From Cytophagales bacterium (GTDB lineage Bacteria > Bacteroidota > Bacteroidia > Cytophagales > 172606-1), in contig JAUJNL010000062.1 of assembly GCA_030448185.1 (NCBI GenBank), forward strand, positions 1 to 36,137: DNA of 36,137 bases, in the 5' to 3' direction. Under the pieces are notes generated by a model. It was not told the DNA's origin and searched no databases. It saw only the letters and a list, made by a program, of their open reading frames with translations. Made by a program: the position numbers and the translations under genes. Positions 26,543 to 34,137 of this stretch are shown here, in pieces; position 1 is the first letter of the stretch; each line of letters opens with the position of its first letter.

Positions 26543-28081
26543 TTAATTCAGCCGCAGGTTATGCCCCTTTACGGGAAAGAATAGCCGGAAAGTCGTGCCT
26601 TGGTCCAGGTCACTTTCCACGGCAACTTTCCCGCCATAATTCTCAATGATTCGCTTGACAATATAAAGACCTATTCCAGTACCTTCCACGTGGGTATGCA
26701 AACGTTTGAACATGGTGAATAATTTGTGCTGCAGGCTGGGGTCAATACCTATTCCGTTGTCAATGACCGATAAGACAATGTACTGTTCCTGATACCTGGT
26801 TTCGATCAGGATCCGGAGTGGACGCTGCGGAGACCGGTATTTAATGGCGTTGGTAAGCAGGTTGTAAAAAATGCTGCGTACATTTTTAGGTGCCATCTGC
26901 AATTGTGGTACTTCAAAACGGGCTATGATAGAAGCCGCGGATTCGGTGATCAAAGCGTTGATATCTTGCTTGACTTCTTCCAGCATATCTCTCAGCGGCA
27001 CCATTGCAATATCATCGTGGATTTCCTTCTGCACCTTGGCGATTTCAGTCAGATCCCGTACGGTTCCCTTCAGTCTCTTCACTGATTCGGTGATGTGCTG
27101 CAGAATCGTATTTTGCTCTTCGTCCGGAGAAGAAGCCACCCTCTTAACCAGCACCCTGGTCAGCCCTTCCACGTTGGCAATGGGCGCCTTCAGATCATGG
27201 GATGCCGTGTAGATAAAATTATCCAGATCCCGGTTGATCACAATCAACTCCTGGTTTTTAGCCTCCAGTTCCTGGGTATGGCGTTTCTGGTCATGGATGT
27301 CGGTCAAGGTGCTTACCCATAGCCGGATTTTGCCCGCTTTTTTTATGGGTACTGCCCGGCCCAGGTGCCACCGGTAGGTGCCATCGTGCCGCCGTACCAG
27401 CATTTCCATTTCAAATATAGTTCCGTTTTGCAGCGCAGCTTGCCAGGTGTCTTTGACTGGTAGCAGCTGGTCGGCATAAATCACTTTTTCCAGCGAAGCC
27501 AACAGGTCTGGGGTAAAATCAAGTCCGGTATACAAGTACCACCGCTGATTGAAATAACTGGCTGTTCCATCGGGCATATTGGTCCACACCAGTTGGGGCA
27601 GGGTTTCCGTCAAATACTCAAACTCGCGAAAAGCCTCAATGGTACGGTCTTTTTCCTGAAGCTCCAGTATCTGAGCTTTTAGTGCCTCGTTCAATCTTAT
27701 CCATTGCTCGGCCGTAGGGATGAGTAATATATCAGGGGTTATTTTTATGAGGACCAGGGCAGTTCCTACTGAAGCGAGGGCCGTAACAATCCGGAAAATA
27801 GAGTCGAGCCGGTAGAGTGGATTCCAGATGGTAATTACATCCATCACGTGGGTCATTCCGCAGCCAAAAATAAAGATGGCAAACAAGCCCATCATCCAGA
27901 TATACTTAAAGTCTTTTCTTTTCAAGTATATATAAAGCAGGGTCGGCGGAATAACGCAATAAGCCAGGGCGATAATACCATCAGAAATAGCGTGGGACCA
28001 TAAGATGTAGGGTTCCCAGTAATAACAGTGCCCATGCGGCATAAAGTCGGCCTCCGAAAAGAAAATAAAAGAGTCTTTCAT
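26543..28081 (-). CDS. Sensor histidine kinase with ETR1-like ethylene-binding membrane domain
   Basis: The protein has 512 residues. Residues 15-23 are PHGHCYYWE, then three membrane helices follow (about 26-53, 60-84, 95-116). They match plant ETR1: SDGIIALAYCVIP with Asp34 and Tyr41 (ETR1 Asp25, Tyr32), IFGCGMTH with Ile71, Cys74 and His78 (ETR1 Ile62, Cys65, His69), and ALVLIKITPDIL near 108-119. Cys and His are the copper(I) ligands needed for ethylene binding in ETR1. A PAS domain spans about 155-265, the HisKA box SHDLKAPIAN has His295, and the ATPase domain has NLLTNAIKY, DNGIGID and GTGIGLYIVKRI. It has no receiver domain and no adjacent response regulator. Ethylene binding is an inference from conserved residues. 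Confidence 0.9.
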   Translation of the reverse strand: MKDSFIFFSEADFMPHGHCYYWEPYILWSHAISDGIIALAYCVIPPTLLYIYLKRKDFKYIWMMGLFAIFIFGCGMTHVMDVITIWNPLYRLDSIFRIVTALASVGTALVLIKITPDILLIPTAEQWIRLNEALKAQILELQEKDRTIEAFREFEYLTETLPQLVWTNMPDGTASYFNQRWYLYTGLDFTPDLLASLEKVIYADQLLPVKDTWQAALQNGTIFEMEMLVRRHDGTYRWHLGRAVPIKKAGKIRLWVSTLTDIHDQKRHTQELEAKNQELIVINRDLDNFIYTASHDLKAPIANVEGLTRVLVKRVASSPDEEQNTILQHITESVKRLKGTVRDLTEIAKVQKEIHDDIAMVPLRDMLEEVKQDINALITESAASIIARFEVPQLQMAPKNVRSIFYNLLTNAIKYRSPQRPLRILIETRYQEQYIVLSVIDNGIGIDPSLQHKLFTMFKRLHTHVEGTGIGLYIVKRIIENYGGKVAVESDLDQGTTFRLFFPVKGHNLRLN

Positions 28082-28600
28082 GCCCTTCGGTAGTTATTAT
28101 TTTCCATAATCAAACAATGGTGACTGCTGGGGAGATGTAAGTATTCAGCCACAGTTATTTTAGAAGATTGATTTTTTTGTCATTCCCTCCCGTCATAACA
28201 AGAAAACAGTAAACAGTAATCTTTGTGAGCTTCTTATCCTGCCGGGATTCGGGGTTACCATTCGGCCGACAGAATTGCTGGTTTTCTATTTACGAAATAA
28301 TGAAGTAGCCGGGCCTGGTACACCAGTGCCGTCTACGTAAGATATTGCCGGAAAATCTCCGCATCCGTTCATTTCTGCACGGAACCGGATAGGAAAAGCT
28401 ACTTTTATCAATTAAACCATTCCCTTTTGGGAGTGGAAAAAAAGCCCGTAAATAGAAATTATTCCGGTTCGCGTAGTTAATTTTGGCAAATTGCCGGTGC
28501 AACGGTATCATTTGACGAGGGGAGCCTTTTCATTTCAGCGCGTAAACCCTTTTCTCGTAATCGCGCTAATTGTTTTTATCCGTAATCATACTTCAATCTT
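28082..28600. other. Intergenic region between divergent kinase and SDR genes
   Basis: These 519 bp show no supportable gene. The 73-codon minus-strand frame at 28290-28511 has an unnatural composition. One hairpin (CCATTCCC-TTTT-GGGAGTGG, about 28417-28436) is visible, followed by an A-run. Promoters for both genes must lie here; none was recognised. Confidence 0.45.
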
Positions 28601-29293
28601 ATGCCTAAAACCGTTATTGTGACTGGTGCTGCCGGTAACCTGGGGACAGCGGTAGTAGATAAATTTCTTGCCGAAGGGTATTATGTGCTGGCTACCGTAG
28701 AACCGGGTACCCGTCACCCTTTTGATCCTGCCCTTACCCAACTTGAAATTCACGAAGTAGATATAGCCGATGAATCTGCTACCCGCCAGTTTGTGCAAAG
28801 TGCTTATGAAGTTCATAAAAATATACAAGCCACCGTATTGCTGGTAGGCGGTTTTGCGATGGGAAGTATTGCGGAAACCGGGTTGTATGAACTGGAGAAG
28901 ATGTTCCGGTTGAATTTTTTTACGGCTTATAATGTAGCACGTCCGAGCTTTTTGCGGATGCAATGGCAGCCGGAGGGAGGCCGTGTGGTACTGATCGGGG
29001 CCCGGCCCGCTATTGATCCGGCTGATGGAAAAGGCAAAATGGCTTATGCCTTGTCAAAGTCGCTTTTGTTTACGCTTTCCCAATTGCTGAATGCCGCCGG
29101 GGAAGATAAAAATGTACGTAGTACGGTGATTGTGCCCAGCATTATTGATACCCCGGCCAACCGGTCAGCTATGCCCGGTGCTGACTTTTCCACCTGGGTC
29201 CAAGCTGAGGAACTGGCGGCACGGATCGAAGAGGCCAGCCGTACCGATTCTTTTCCGGACGAGAAAGTGGTGAAAGTGTATGGAGGCGCCTAG
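28601..29293 (+). CDS. Short-chain dehydrogenase/reductase
   Basis: The protein has 230 residues. The cofactor motif is VTGAAGNLGTAVVDKFLAEG (TGxxGxxG) at the N-terminus. VDIAD near residue 52 is the adenine-ring Asp segment. Tyr and Lys of the active site are in MAYALSKS near 150. The catalytic Ser position reads VVLIGARPA, so a Ser is replaced by Gly or Ala; atypical SDRs often show this. After IDTPANR comes a short C-terminus ending VVKVYGGA. It uses NAD(P)H; the substrate is unknown, and activity may be reduced. It is a single gene. Confidence 0.85.
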   Translation: MPKTVIVTGAAGNLGTAVVDKFLAEGYYVLATVEPGTRHPFDPALTQLEIHEVDIADESATRQFVQSAYEVHKNIQATVLLVGGFAMGSIAETGLYELEKMFRLNFFTAYNVARPSFLRMQWQPEGGRVVLIGARPAIDPADGKGKMAYALSKSLLFTLSQLLNAAGEDKNVRSTVIVPSIIDTPANRSAMPGADFSTWVQAEELAARIEEASRTDSFPDEKVVKVYGGA

Positions 29294-29380
29294 GAAGTTC
29301 GTCCCGGTAATGGGAATCGTAAATTTTAAATGCTAGCTGGATGGAAAAACAAGGTTGTTTCTACCAATTACATTTAAAGT

Positions 29381-29396
29381 CCCCCTTTGAAGGGGG
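29381..29396. repeat. GC-rich hairpin CCCCCTT-TG-AAGGGGG
   Basis: This 16-bp palindrome is followed by TAGGGAGATGTTTTTCTCCC, a second hairpin. It resembles a similar element at 33950-33972. Such C-run/G-run palindromes are scattered between genes in many Bacteroidota. Confidence 0.8.
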
Positions 29397-29442
29397 TAGG
29401 GAGATGTTTTTCTCCCCAATCAGTGACAACAACCTTAATTGT

Positions 29443-29716
29443 TAATACATTGAAAACTCAGTAAACATTGTAAAATACTGATAATCATAGAGATAATGAA
29501 TTTTACCAGTGGCTTGCCTCTGGCGAGTGACGACTATCAGAGGGCCTCCGGCCCGTTTTATGGGAAGACGGAACTTATCCAGTAGGTTGTATTGCCTCTT
29601 TCCCGCAGGCGAGACGCCTGCTCCATAGTCGTCACTCGCCGGAGGCAAGCGACTGCCCTTCACTATAGGAATACTACTCAACTATTTATCTCTTTTACTG
29701 AGTTTTCAGTAATACA
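29443..29716. mobile_element. Nested MITE-like element with direct repeats
   Basis: Outer inverted repeats TGAAAACTCAGTAAA (29451-29465) and TTTACTGAGTTTTCA (29694-29708) match perfectly over 15 bp. Direct repeats TAATACA flank them (29443-29449 and 29710-29716) and may be a 7-bp target duplication. Inside is a second inverted repeat of 26 bp with one mismatch (29512-29537 and 29625-29650, GCTTGCCTCTGGCGAGTGAC...). The core has a palindrome, GCAGGCG-AGA-CGCCTGC. No transposase is encoded; the 79-codon frame on the minus strand follows the repeats and is not a credible gene. It may be one MITE inserted into another, or a single element with long nested stems. Confidence 0.75.
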
Positions 29717-29870
29717 GCTAAATGCTAAATGGAGATAAGAAACTGATTGCTGTTAACGATTGGCAATTAGCCGTTACCTTCCTATCTAATCTGCTAAAGA
29801 AAAAACGGCTTAAACTAATTTTGCTCAGGTACTTTTTCATTTAGCATTCCACACTTAGCATTTAGCATTT
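29717..29870. repeat. Word hairpin next to the nested element
   Basis: The left arm (29717-29733) is CTAAATGCTAAATGG. The right arm (29839-29870), read as complement, contains AAATGCTAAATGCTAAGTG and GGAATGCTAAATG. Its vocabulary (AATGCTAAATG) is shared with 32832-32910. The remainder of the 586-bp gap 29294-29879 holds the nested element and the GC-rich hairpin. Confidence 0.65.
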
Positions 29871-29879
29871 CCCGGCATA

Positions 29880-30302
29880 TTACCGGGCAGCTTCCATAGC
29901 CAGCCGTCCGCTATCGGCCAAGGAGTAATTACCAAGGGCAATAGTACGGTCCGTTTCGGTGATTTCAATTATTTCGTTCAACTCGGGTACGGGCGTTTCA
30001 AAAAGCTTAATCAGTACTTCAATCGGCTGATTCTCAATTCCTCCGAACTTTTTGGCTTCATAAGCGTGCCACACCAGCTCACGGTCATTCCAGCGTTTAT
30101 CGGTGGCTACTGCTTCTGCCTGGGCAGTTTCGTTCTCTGCTTTTAACAGTCTGACCCATAATTCTTCGGCCCAGAAACGGGTTATATCTGAAGCCAGCGT
30201 CTGACGCGACTGGCGGCAATGCTTTTCATTAATGGCTTTCAACATCCGATTATAAATGCTGTTGACGCACTTGCTGTAGTCCTGATATATTTTTTCTCCC
30301 AT
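29880..30302 (-). CDS. Hypothetical protein, 140 residues
   Basis: The frame starts MGEKIYQDYSKCVNSIYNRM and is rich in Glu, Ala and Lys, mainly alpha-helical. Segments such as AENETAQAEAVATDKRWNDR and WHAYEAKKFGGIENQPIEV have normal protein composition. I recognise no domain, signal peptide or membrane segment. It stands alone on the minus strand, with a word hairpin after its stop and a 427-bp spacer before its start. Function unknown. Confidence 0.6.
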   Translation of the reverse strand: MGEKIYQDYSKCVNSIYNRMLKAINEKHCRQSRQTLASDITRFWAEELWVRLLKAENETAQAEAVATDKRWNDRELVWHAYEAKKFGGIENQPIEVLIKLFETPVPELNEIIEITETDRTIALGNYSLADSGRLAMEAAR

Positions 30303-30729
30303 AGTGGTTAAAGGTCTGCCCTTATTAAAGTGAAAGATTCAGCAATATAACGGCTGATTTTTAGGTCTGCATATAAAATGACTGCTTTTTTCGGGAATTT
30401 TATTGTGTTTTTGGATTGGTTTGACTGGTTTTTCTGACAATCGGCTTATAGTTGCACTGAAGCGTAGGTACTGCTTGATACAATTGGTTATCAGGATTTT
30501 GATACAACCGTCCTTTTTCTTTTTGCTATTTTATACCGCGTATTAAGGAGATTGTTTTTTCCAGACGAGAAATGGCCGAAAAGGGCGAGGGAAAAAATAA
30601 AAAGCCAGTATAGTAGTCCCGGCTTTACATTAATGGGGGTAAAGCAATGTTAAAAAATCTCTACTGATAGCCTGACAGAATAATAGCAATCACGCATGCA
30701 GGGCTTACAAGGCTACCTGATTTGTTACA
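30303..30729. other. Intergenic region with terminator
   Basis: These 427 bp between two minus-strand genes are AT-rich and hold no supportable ORF. The only structure seen is the terminator at 30593-30626. Confidence 0.5.
30593..30626 (-). terminator. Rho-independent terminator of the cyclophilin gene
   Basis: On the minus strand AAAGCC pairs with GGCTTT around a loop of 14 nt, followed by TTATTTTTTC. It lies about 100 bp after the cyclophilin stop. The stem is short, so the call is moderate. Confidence 0.55.
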
Positions 30730-31320
30730 TCAAAGTCGGGTTGCCGAAATGATCTTAACCGGGGTAGTTAGTAGTTGTCCTTTCAGTGGCATTCGTTGGA
30801 TCTTACGTACGGTTTCCATTCCGGATACTACTTTGCCAAAGGCAGCGAAGCCCTGACCATCTTTGTTGCGCTTGCCGCCAAAATCAAGTTCGGGCTGGTT
30901 GCCCGTGCAAATAAAAAACTCAGAACGCGCCGTACCTGGTGCCTGCCTGACCATCGAAAGGGTTCCATCCTGGTGCAGAAGCCCGGTTTTCTGGGTGGTT
31001 TCGTGGGCGACTGGCGGGAATGCGTTGGCAAGGTTAGGAGCCAGTCCGCCCTGCACGACCCCAATTTTTACGTTGTCCTTGGGTTGGTTATCCGGCTTCA
31101 GCACCCGATAAAAAGAGGCGCCATTGTACCGTTTTTCCTTTATGTACTGCAGAAAGTTAGCGGTGGTAACTGGGGCCTGTTGCTCAAGTAGCTCCAGGGT
31201 AATATCACCCGCATCGGTTTTAATCAGCACTCTGGGGTTTTGAGCCTGAATGTGCGAAGCGTATAGCCCTAAAAAGGAAACGGCCAGTAGCGTATACAAT
31301 ATTTTGTGCATGTGGTGCAT
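30730..31320 (-). CDS. Secreted cyclophilin-type peptidyl-prolyl isomerase
   Basis: The protein has 196 residues. The start at 31320 (MHHMHKILYTLLAVSFLGLY) or the Met at residue 4 leads into a signal peptide ending near HIQAQ, so export to the periplasm is predicted. The cyclophilin domain shows LIKTDAGDITLELLEQQAPV, FYRVLK (the catalytic Arg region), VVQGG, SEFFICTGNQPELDFGG and FAAFGKVVSGMETV. It speeds proline isomerisation in exported proteins. Upstream gene is an outer-membrane barrel, 156 bp apart with its own terminator, so the two are separate transcripts. Confidence 0.92.
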   Translation of the reverse strand: MHHMHKILYTLLAVSFLGLYASHIQAQNPRVLIKTDAGDITLELLEQQAPVTTANFLQYIKEKRYNGASFYRVLKPDNQPKDNVKIGVVQGGLAPNLANAFPPVAHETTQKTGLLHQDGTLSMVRQAPGTARSEFFICTGNQPELDFGGKRNKDGQGFAAFGKVVSGMETVRKIQRMPLKGQLLTTPVKIISATRL

Positions 31321-31412
31321 GTGGTCAATAAGTATATCCTGCCTATTAACGAAGGAAATTAAAATTGGCTTATGCCGGGTGAAATATTTTAAGCCGCCTT
31401 TGCAGGGCAGCG

Positions 31413-31442
31413 AAAAATAAAGACCCGGAACGGAGTTCCGGG
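31413..31442 (-). terminator. Rho-independent terminator of the barrel gene
   Basis: CCCGGAAC-GGA-GTTCCGGG (31424-31442) forms an 8-bp GC-rich stem. On the minus strand it is followed by TCTTTATTTTTC. It lies 34 bp after the barrel gene stop. Confidence 0.85.
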
Positions 31443-31475
31443 CCTTACAGTCGAGCGTAGCCGATGACTGATGGG

Positions 31476-32141
31476 TTAGAATTCGTATCCCAACGATACT
31501 TTAATTACCCGGTTATAGGAGTCGAAGTTGCCCCGTTCATCGATGGTACGCAGCCCGTAATCATAGCCTGCCTGCAGATTCAATCCATTCTCAAACCGGT
31601 ATCCCAGGCCGCCGGCTATCCCTACATCCAGCTTCTGAAAGCCATTGTTTGCCTTAAAACTCCGGTTTAGTACCGAGAAACCAAATACGCCAGCCTCCGT
31701 CTTTATCTGGTTATCCACTAAGTAAGAAAGCTGCGGCCCCGCATATACGTGAAACCCCTTGCTCAGATACACCTTAGCCAGCACCGGCAAGTCAATGTAA
31801 TGGGCCTGGTCGGTAACGGTTGCTTTGGCATTGAGAAATTCAAAACTATTGGACGCAAAAGTGCCATTCATAATATATCCTTTCTGCGAATAAAACAGAC
31901 CGGGCTCCAGGGCAAAGTATTCCCCAAAGGGGATATTGGCATAGACTCCGGCGTGAAAACTGGGTCGCATTTTAGTACTGGCTATTCCATTGCTGAGGCC
32001 GGCCGCATTTTGCAGGCTTTGTACGGCTTCGCCTTGCCAGCTGCTTGCATTAAGGCCTGCCCTAACGCCAAATTTTACCTGTGCCTGGGCACTGATTACA
32101 CCTACACAAAGGATTATTATTGCAATAATTATTCTTTTCAT
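31476..32141 (-). CDS. Outer-membrane beta-barrel (porin family) protein
   Basis: The protein has 221 residues. A signal peptide (MKRIIIAIIILCVGVISAQA) is followed by VKFGVRAGLNASSW, the usual opening strand of the small Bacteroidota barrel family (OMP_b-brl_2). Alternating hydrophobic strands follow, such as YFALEPGLFYSQKGY and FHVYAGPQLSYLV. The C-terminus ends in aromatic YEF (VIKVSLGYEF), the signal for the outer-membrane assembly machinery. It probably has eight strands; function unknown. A possible TGGCAC element upstream was rejected as a sigma-54 promoter. Confidence 0.88.
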   Translation of the reverse strand: MKRIIIAIIILCVGVISAQAQVKFGVRAGLNASSWQGEAVQSLQNAAGLSNGIASTKMRPSFHAGVYANIPFGEYFALEPGLFYSQKGYIMNGTFASNSFEFLNAKATVTDQAHYIDLPVLAKVYLSKGFHVYAGPQLSYLVDNQIKTEAGVFGFSVLNRSFKANNGFQKLDVGIAGGLGYRFENGLNLQAGYDYGLRTIDERGNFDSYNRVIKVSLGYEF

Positions 32142-32308
32142 GGTTGTAATTGGAGGAATTAAATAATATTTGTAGAAATAGCCGGCTACGGGAATAATAG
32201 AAAAACCGTGCCAGAACTTCGACTGTAGCAGGCAGAATTATGCTGATGATAAGAATAATCCTATCAACTTACCTGAGACTATACTTCTATTAACTTAACT
32301 CTTGAATT

Positions 32309-32605
32309 ATGCCTCTCAGAATGAGAAAATGCCAGCACTTGCAATCACTGGTAGTGATTGATCCGGTGGAACATGTGTGCCGGAAATGTATGGAGATGGG
32401 AGATACCTGGGTGCATCTGCGGGTTTGCCAGACCTGCGGAGAAGTGAACTGTTGCGATTCTTCGAAGAATCGCCACGCTACCCGGCATTTTCGTGAGACC
32501 CATCATCCGGTGGTAGCATCGGCAGAGCCGGGGGAAGATTGGGTGTATTGTTATGAGGATGAGGTGATTCGACCCAAAGCGGTCTTAGGGAATGGTAAAT
32601 TCTAA
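32309..32605 (+). CDS. UBP-type zinc finger protein
   Basis: The protein has 98 residues and consists of one ZnF-UBP domain. Zinc ligands are visible in order: Cys-x-His at the start (RKCQHLQ), CRKC, CQTCG, CCDSSKNRHATRHF and ETHHPV. GDTWVHLRVC and EDWVYCYEDE are typical of the bacterial form. In eukaryotes this domain binds the C-terminus of ubiquitin; bacterial stand-alone versions are common, with unknown partners. The gene is monocistronic. It is followed by a word-repeat arm (AATGGTAAATTCTAAATGG, about 32590-32630). Confidence 0.9.
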   Translation: MPLRMRKCQHLQSLVVIDPVEHVCRKCMEMGDTWVHLRVCQTCGEVNCCDSSKNRHATRHFRETHHPVVASAEPGEDWVYCYEDEVIRPKAVLGNGKF

Positions 32606-32632
32606 ATGGTAAATGCTCAATGATCAATGGCA

Positions 32633-32824
32633 TTAGCCTTTTTCTTCTCCCTTCGTATCTGCGTCATCTACCTTAGGAGTCAGGCGGCCGTTTTCCTTTA
32701 AAGCTTGCTGAAGCAGGTATTCAATCTGTCCGTTTACACTCCGGAACTCATCCTCTGCCCACCGTTCAAGGGCTTTGAGCATATCAGGATTGAGCCGGAG
32801 AACAAAGGGTTTTTTCTGGGACAC
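32633..32824 (-). CDS. Arc-like ribbon-helix-helix DNA-binding protein
   Basis: The protein has 63 residues. KPFVLRLNPDMLKALERWAE followed by RSVNGQIEYLLQQALKE is the ribbon-helix-helix pattern of Arc-type regulators. The C-terminus is charged (KVDDADTKGEEKG). It lies 89 bp downstream of the SPFH gene in the same direction, and a word hairpin occupies that gap. This SPFH-RHH pair is a recurring arrangement as far as I recall. It may regulate its own operon through the palindrome at 33794-33808. No toxin gene is next to it. Confidence 0.8.
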   Translation of the reverse strand: MSQKKPFVLRLNPDMLKALERWAEDEFRSVNGQIEYLLQQALKENGRLTPKVDDADTKGEEKG

Positions 32825-32831
32825 AACGTAC

Positions 32832-32910
32832 TTTTTAAATGTTGAATGCTACATGCTAAATGAGCACGGAAACTTTCATTTAACATTTAGCATTTAAAAT
32901 TTAGCATTCC
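32832..32910. repeat. Word hairpin between SPFH and RHH genes
   Basis: The left arm (32832-32862) is TTAAATGTTGAATGCTACAT and GCTAAATGAG. The right arm (32876-32910), read as complement, gives GGAATGCTAAATTTTAAATG, CTAAATGTTAAATG. The hairpin loop is about 14 nt. It starts 7 bp upstream of the RHH start codon and would cover its ribosome-binding region. Confidence 0.75.
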
Positions 32911-32913
32911 TCA

Positions 32914-33789
32914 TCAATGGTGCAGGGTTCCGGCGTTCACTATGGGATGCGCTGATTTTTCGCCGCACAATACTACCAGCAGATTACTTACCATAGCGGC
33001 TTTTCGTTCTTCGTCCAGTTCCACGATCCGTTTCTCGGAGAGTTTTTCCAGTGCCATCTCGACCATTCCCACGGCGCCTTCTACTATCTGCCGCCGGGCC
33101 GCTACTACGGCGGTAGCCTGCTGTCGCTGCAGCATAGCTCCCGCGATTTCCTGGGCGTAAGCCAGGTGACTGATCCGCGCTTCCAGGATGTGAATGCCGG
33201 CCCGGTCCAGTCGTTCGTTCAACTCCTGCTCCAGTAACATATTTACCTGTTCGGCCCCCGCCCGCAGCGTAATACCAGCGGTCTCCTCTTCAATATTATC
33301 GTAGGGAAAGGTATTGGCCAGATGGCGCACGGCTGCCTCGCTTTGAATCACAACGTACTGGTTAAAATCATCTACTTCCAGCATGGCTTTAGCCGTGTCT
33401 TGGACTTGCCACACCAAGACGGCGGCTATTTCAATAGGATTGCCCAGTTTATCATTTACTTTAAGGGTGTGGCCATTGAAGTTGCGGGCCCTTAAGGAAA
33501 TATGCTTTTTGGTGTAAAAGGGATTAGTCCAGCGCAATCCGATTTCCCGGGCCGTTCCAACGTAGTCCCCAAACAGCAGCAGCACCTTTGACTGATTGGG
33601 ATTATTGATGAAATACCCTAATAAGGTAAAGAGCCATACGCCAAACAATAAGGCAGAAAAGATAGCCGTTCCCGCCTGACCTTCAGCGGCGGCGTTTGCG
33701 AAGAGAAGTATAATGACTGCCAGCGAAACCAGGTGAATGACCAGCATCAGGTAGCCGGAGAAAGTGCGGTAGATTTTTTCTTGTATCAT
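32914..33789 (-). CDS. SPFH/Band 7 domain membrane protein
   Basis: The protein has 291 residues. Two membrane segments at about 12-31 and 38-58 precede a Band 7 domain: [47 protein letters not shown] and [11 protein letters not shown]. The second half has the long helix of the family ([20 protein letters not shown], then [18 protein letters not shown]). SPFH proteins form large membrane assemblies and scaffold lipid domains. It is the first gene of a unit with the RHH protein. The promoter and a palindrome lie immediately upstream. Confidence 0.92.
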   Translation of the reverse strand: MIQEKIYRTFSGYLMLVIHLVSLAVIILLFANAAAEGQAGTAIFSALLFGVWLFTLLGYFINNPNQSKVLLLFGDYVGTAREIGLRWTNPFYTKKHISLRARNFNGHTLKVNDKLGNPIEIAAVLVWQVQDTAKAMLEVDDFNQYVVIQSEAAVRHLANTFPYDNIEEETAGITLRAGAEQVNMLLEQELNERLDRAGIHILEARISHLAYAQEIAGAMLQRQQATAVVAARRQIVEGAVGMVEMALEKLSEKRIVELDEERKAAMVSNLLVVLCGEKSAHPIVNAGTLHH

Positions 33790-33793
33790 AATG

Positions 33794-33838
33794 ATATCAA
33801 TTTGATATTATAAATGTAAAAAAAGTTTTAATACGATG
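33794..33838 (-). promoter_or_regulatory. Putative promoter with overlapping palindrome upstream of SPFH gene
   Basis: On the minus strand TTG, 20 nt and TACATTTA resemble the Bacteroidota promoter (TTTG, 19-21 nt, TAnnTTTG), with the -7 box at 33811-33818. Just downstream, the palindrome ATATCAA-A-TTGATAT (33794-33808) lies between the -7 box and the start codon, where transcription should begin. It is a good candidate operator for the RHH protein of the same unit. Both points are inferences. Confidence 0.45.
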
Positions 33839-33949
33839 CAACAGTGACCTTTATGTATTTTCAAGAAGTAGGTAACCCGGCGGGTATAACTCTCTTTTCA
33901 AATTTCCGTATGGAAGTCTTACGAGTTGTTTTAGGACCTCATCCCCCGG

Positions 33950-33972
33950 CCCCTTCTCTGAAGGAGAAGGGG
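33950..33972. repeat. GC-rich hairpin CCCCTTCTC / GAGAAGGGG
   Basis: Nine-base arms surround a TGAAG loop, preceded by ACCTCATCCCCCGG. A related sequence, TCCCTCTCTGAAGGGGACGA, follows at about 33996-34015. Both are of the type repeated between genes in many Bacteroidota. They take up part of the 348-bp gap between SPFH and NlpC genes. Confidence 0.8.
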
Positions 33973-34137
33973 AGTTAGGTTACAGTAGTTTAAAAGTCCC
34001 TCTCTGAAGGGGACGAAAGCGAGAGTTTTCGGGCCAGCCAGTGGGAGGATTTGAGAAAAGGATTTGCCCAAAAGGCGAACTTCGTTTGGGGTGAGGTTTT
34101 AAAAGGGTTTCTTACCAAAGAGCAGCGCTGATATATT

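Noticed and set aside
28290..28511. 73-codon minus-strand frame
   Set aside because: Unusual composition (many Arg, Phe, Cys), no start context and no known domain.
29442..29681. 79-codon frame inside the nested repeat element
   Set aside because: The sequence is dictated by the inverted repeats, and there is no ribosome binding site or known domain.
32142..32250. TGGCAC upstream of the barrel gene as a sigma-54 promoter
   Set aside because: The -24 element fits, but the -12 position reads TTCTA and lacks the required GC dinucleotide.
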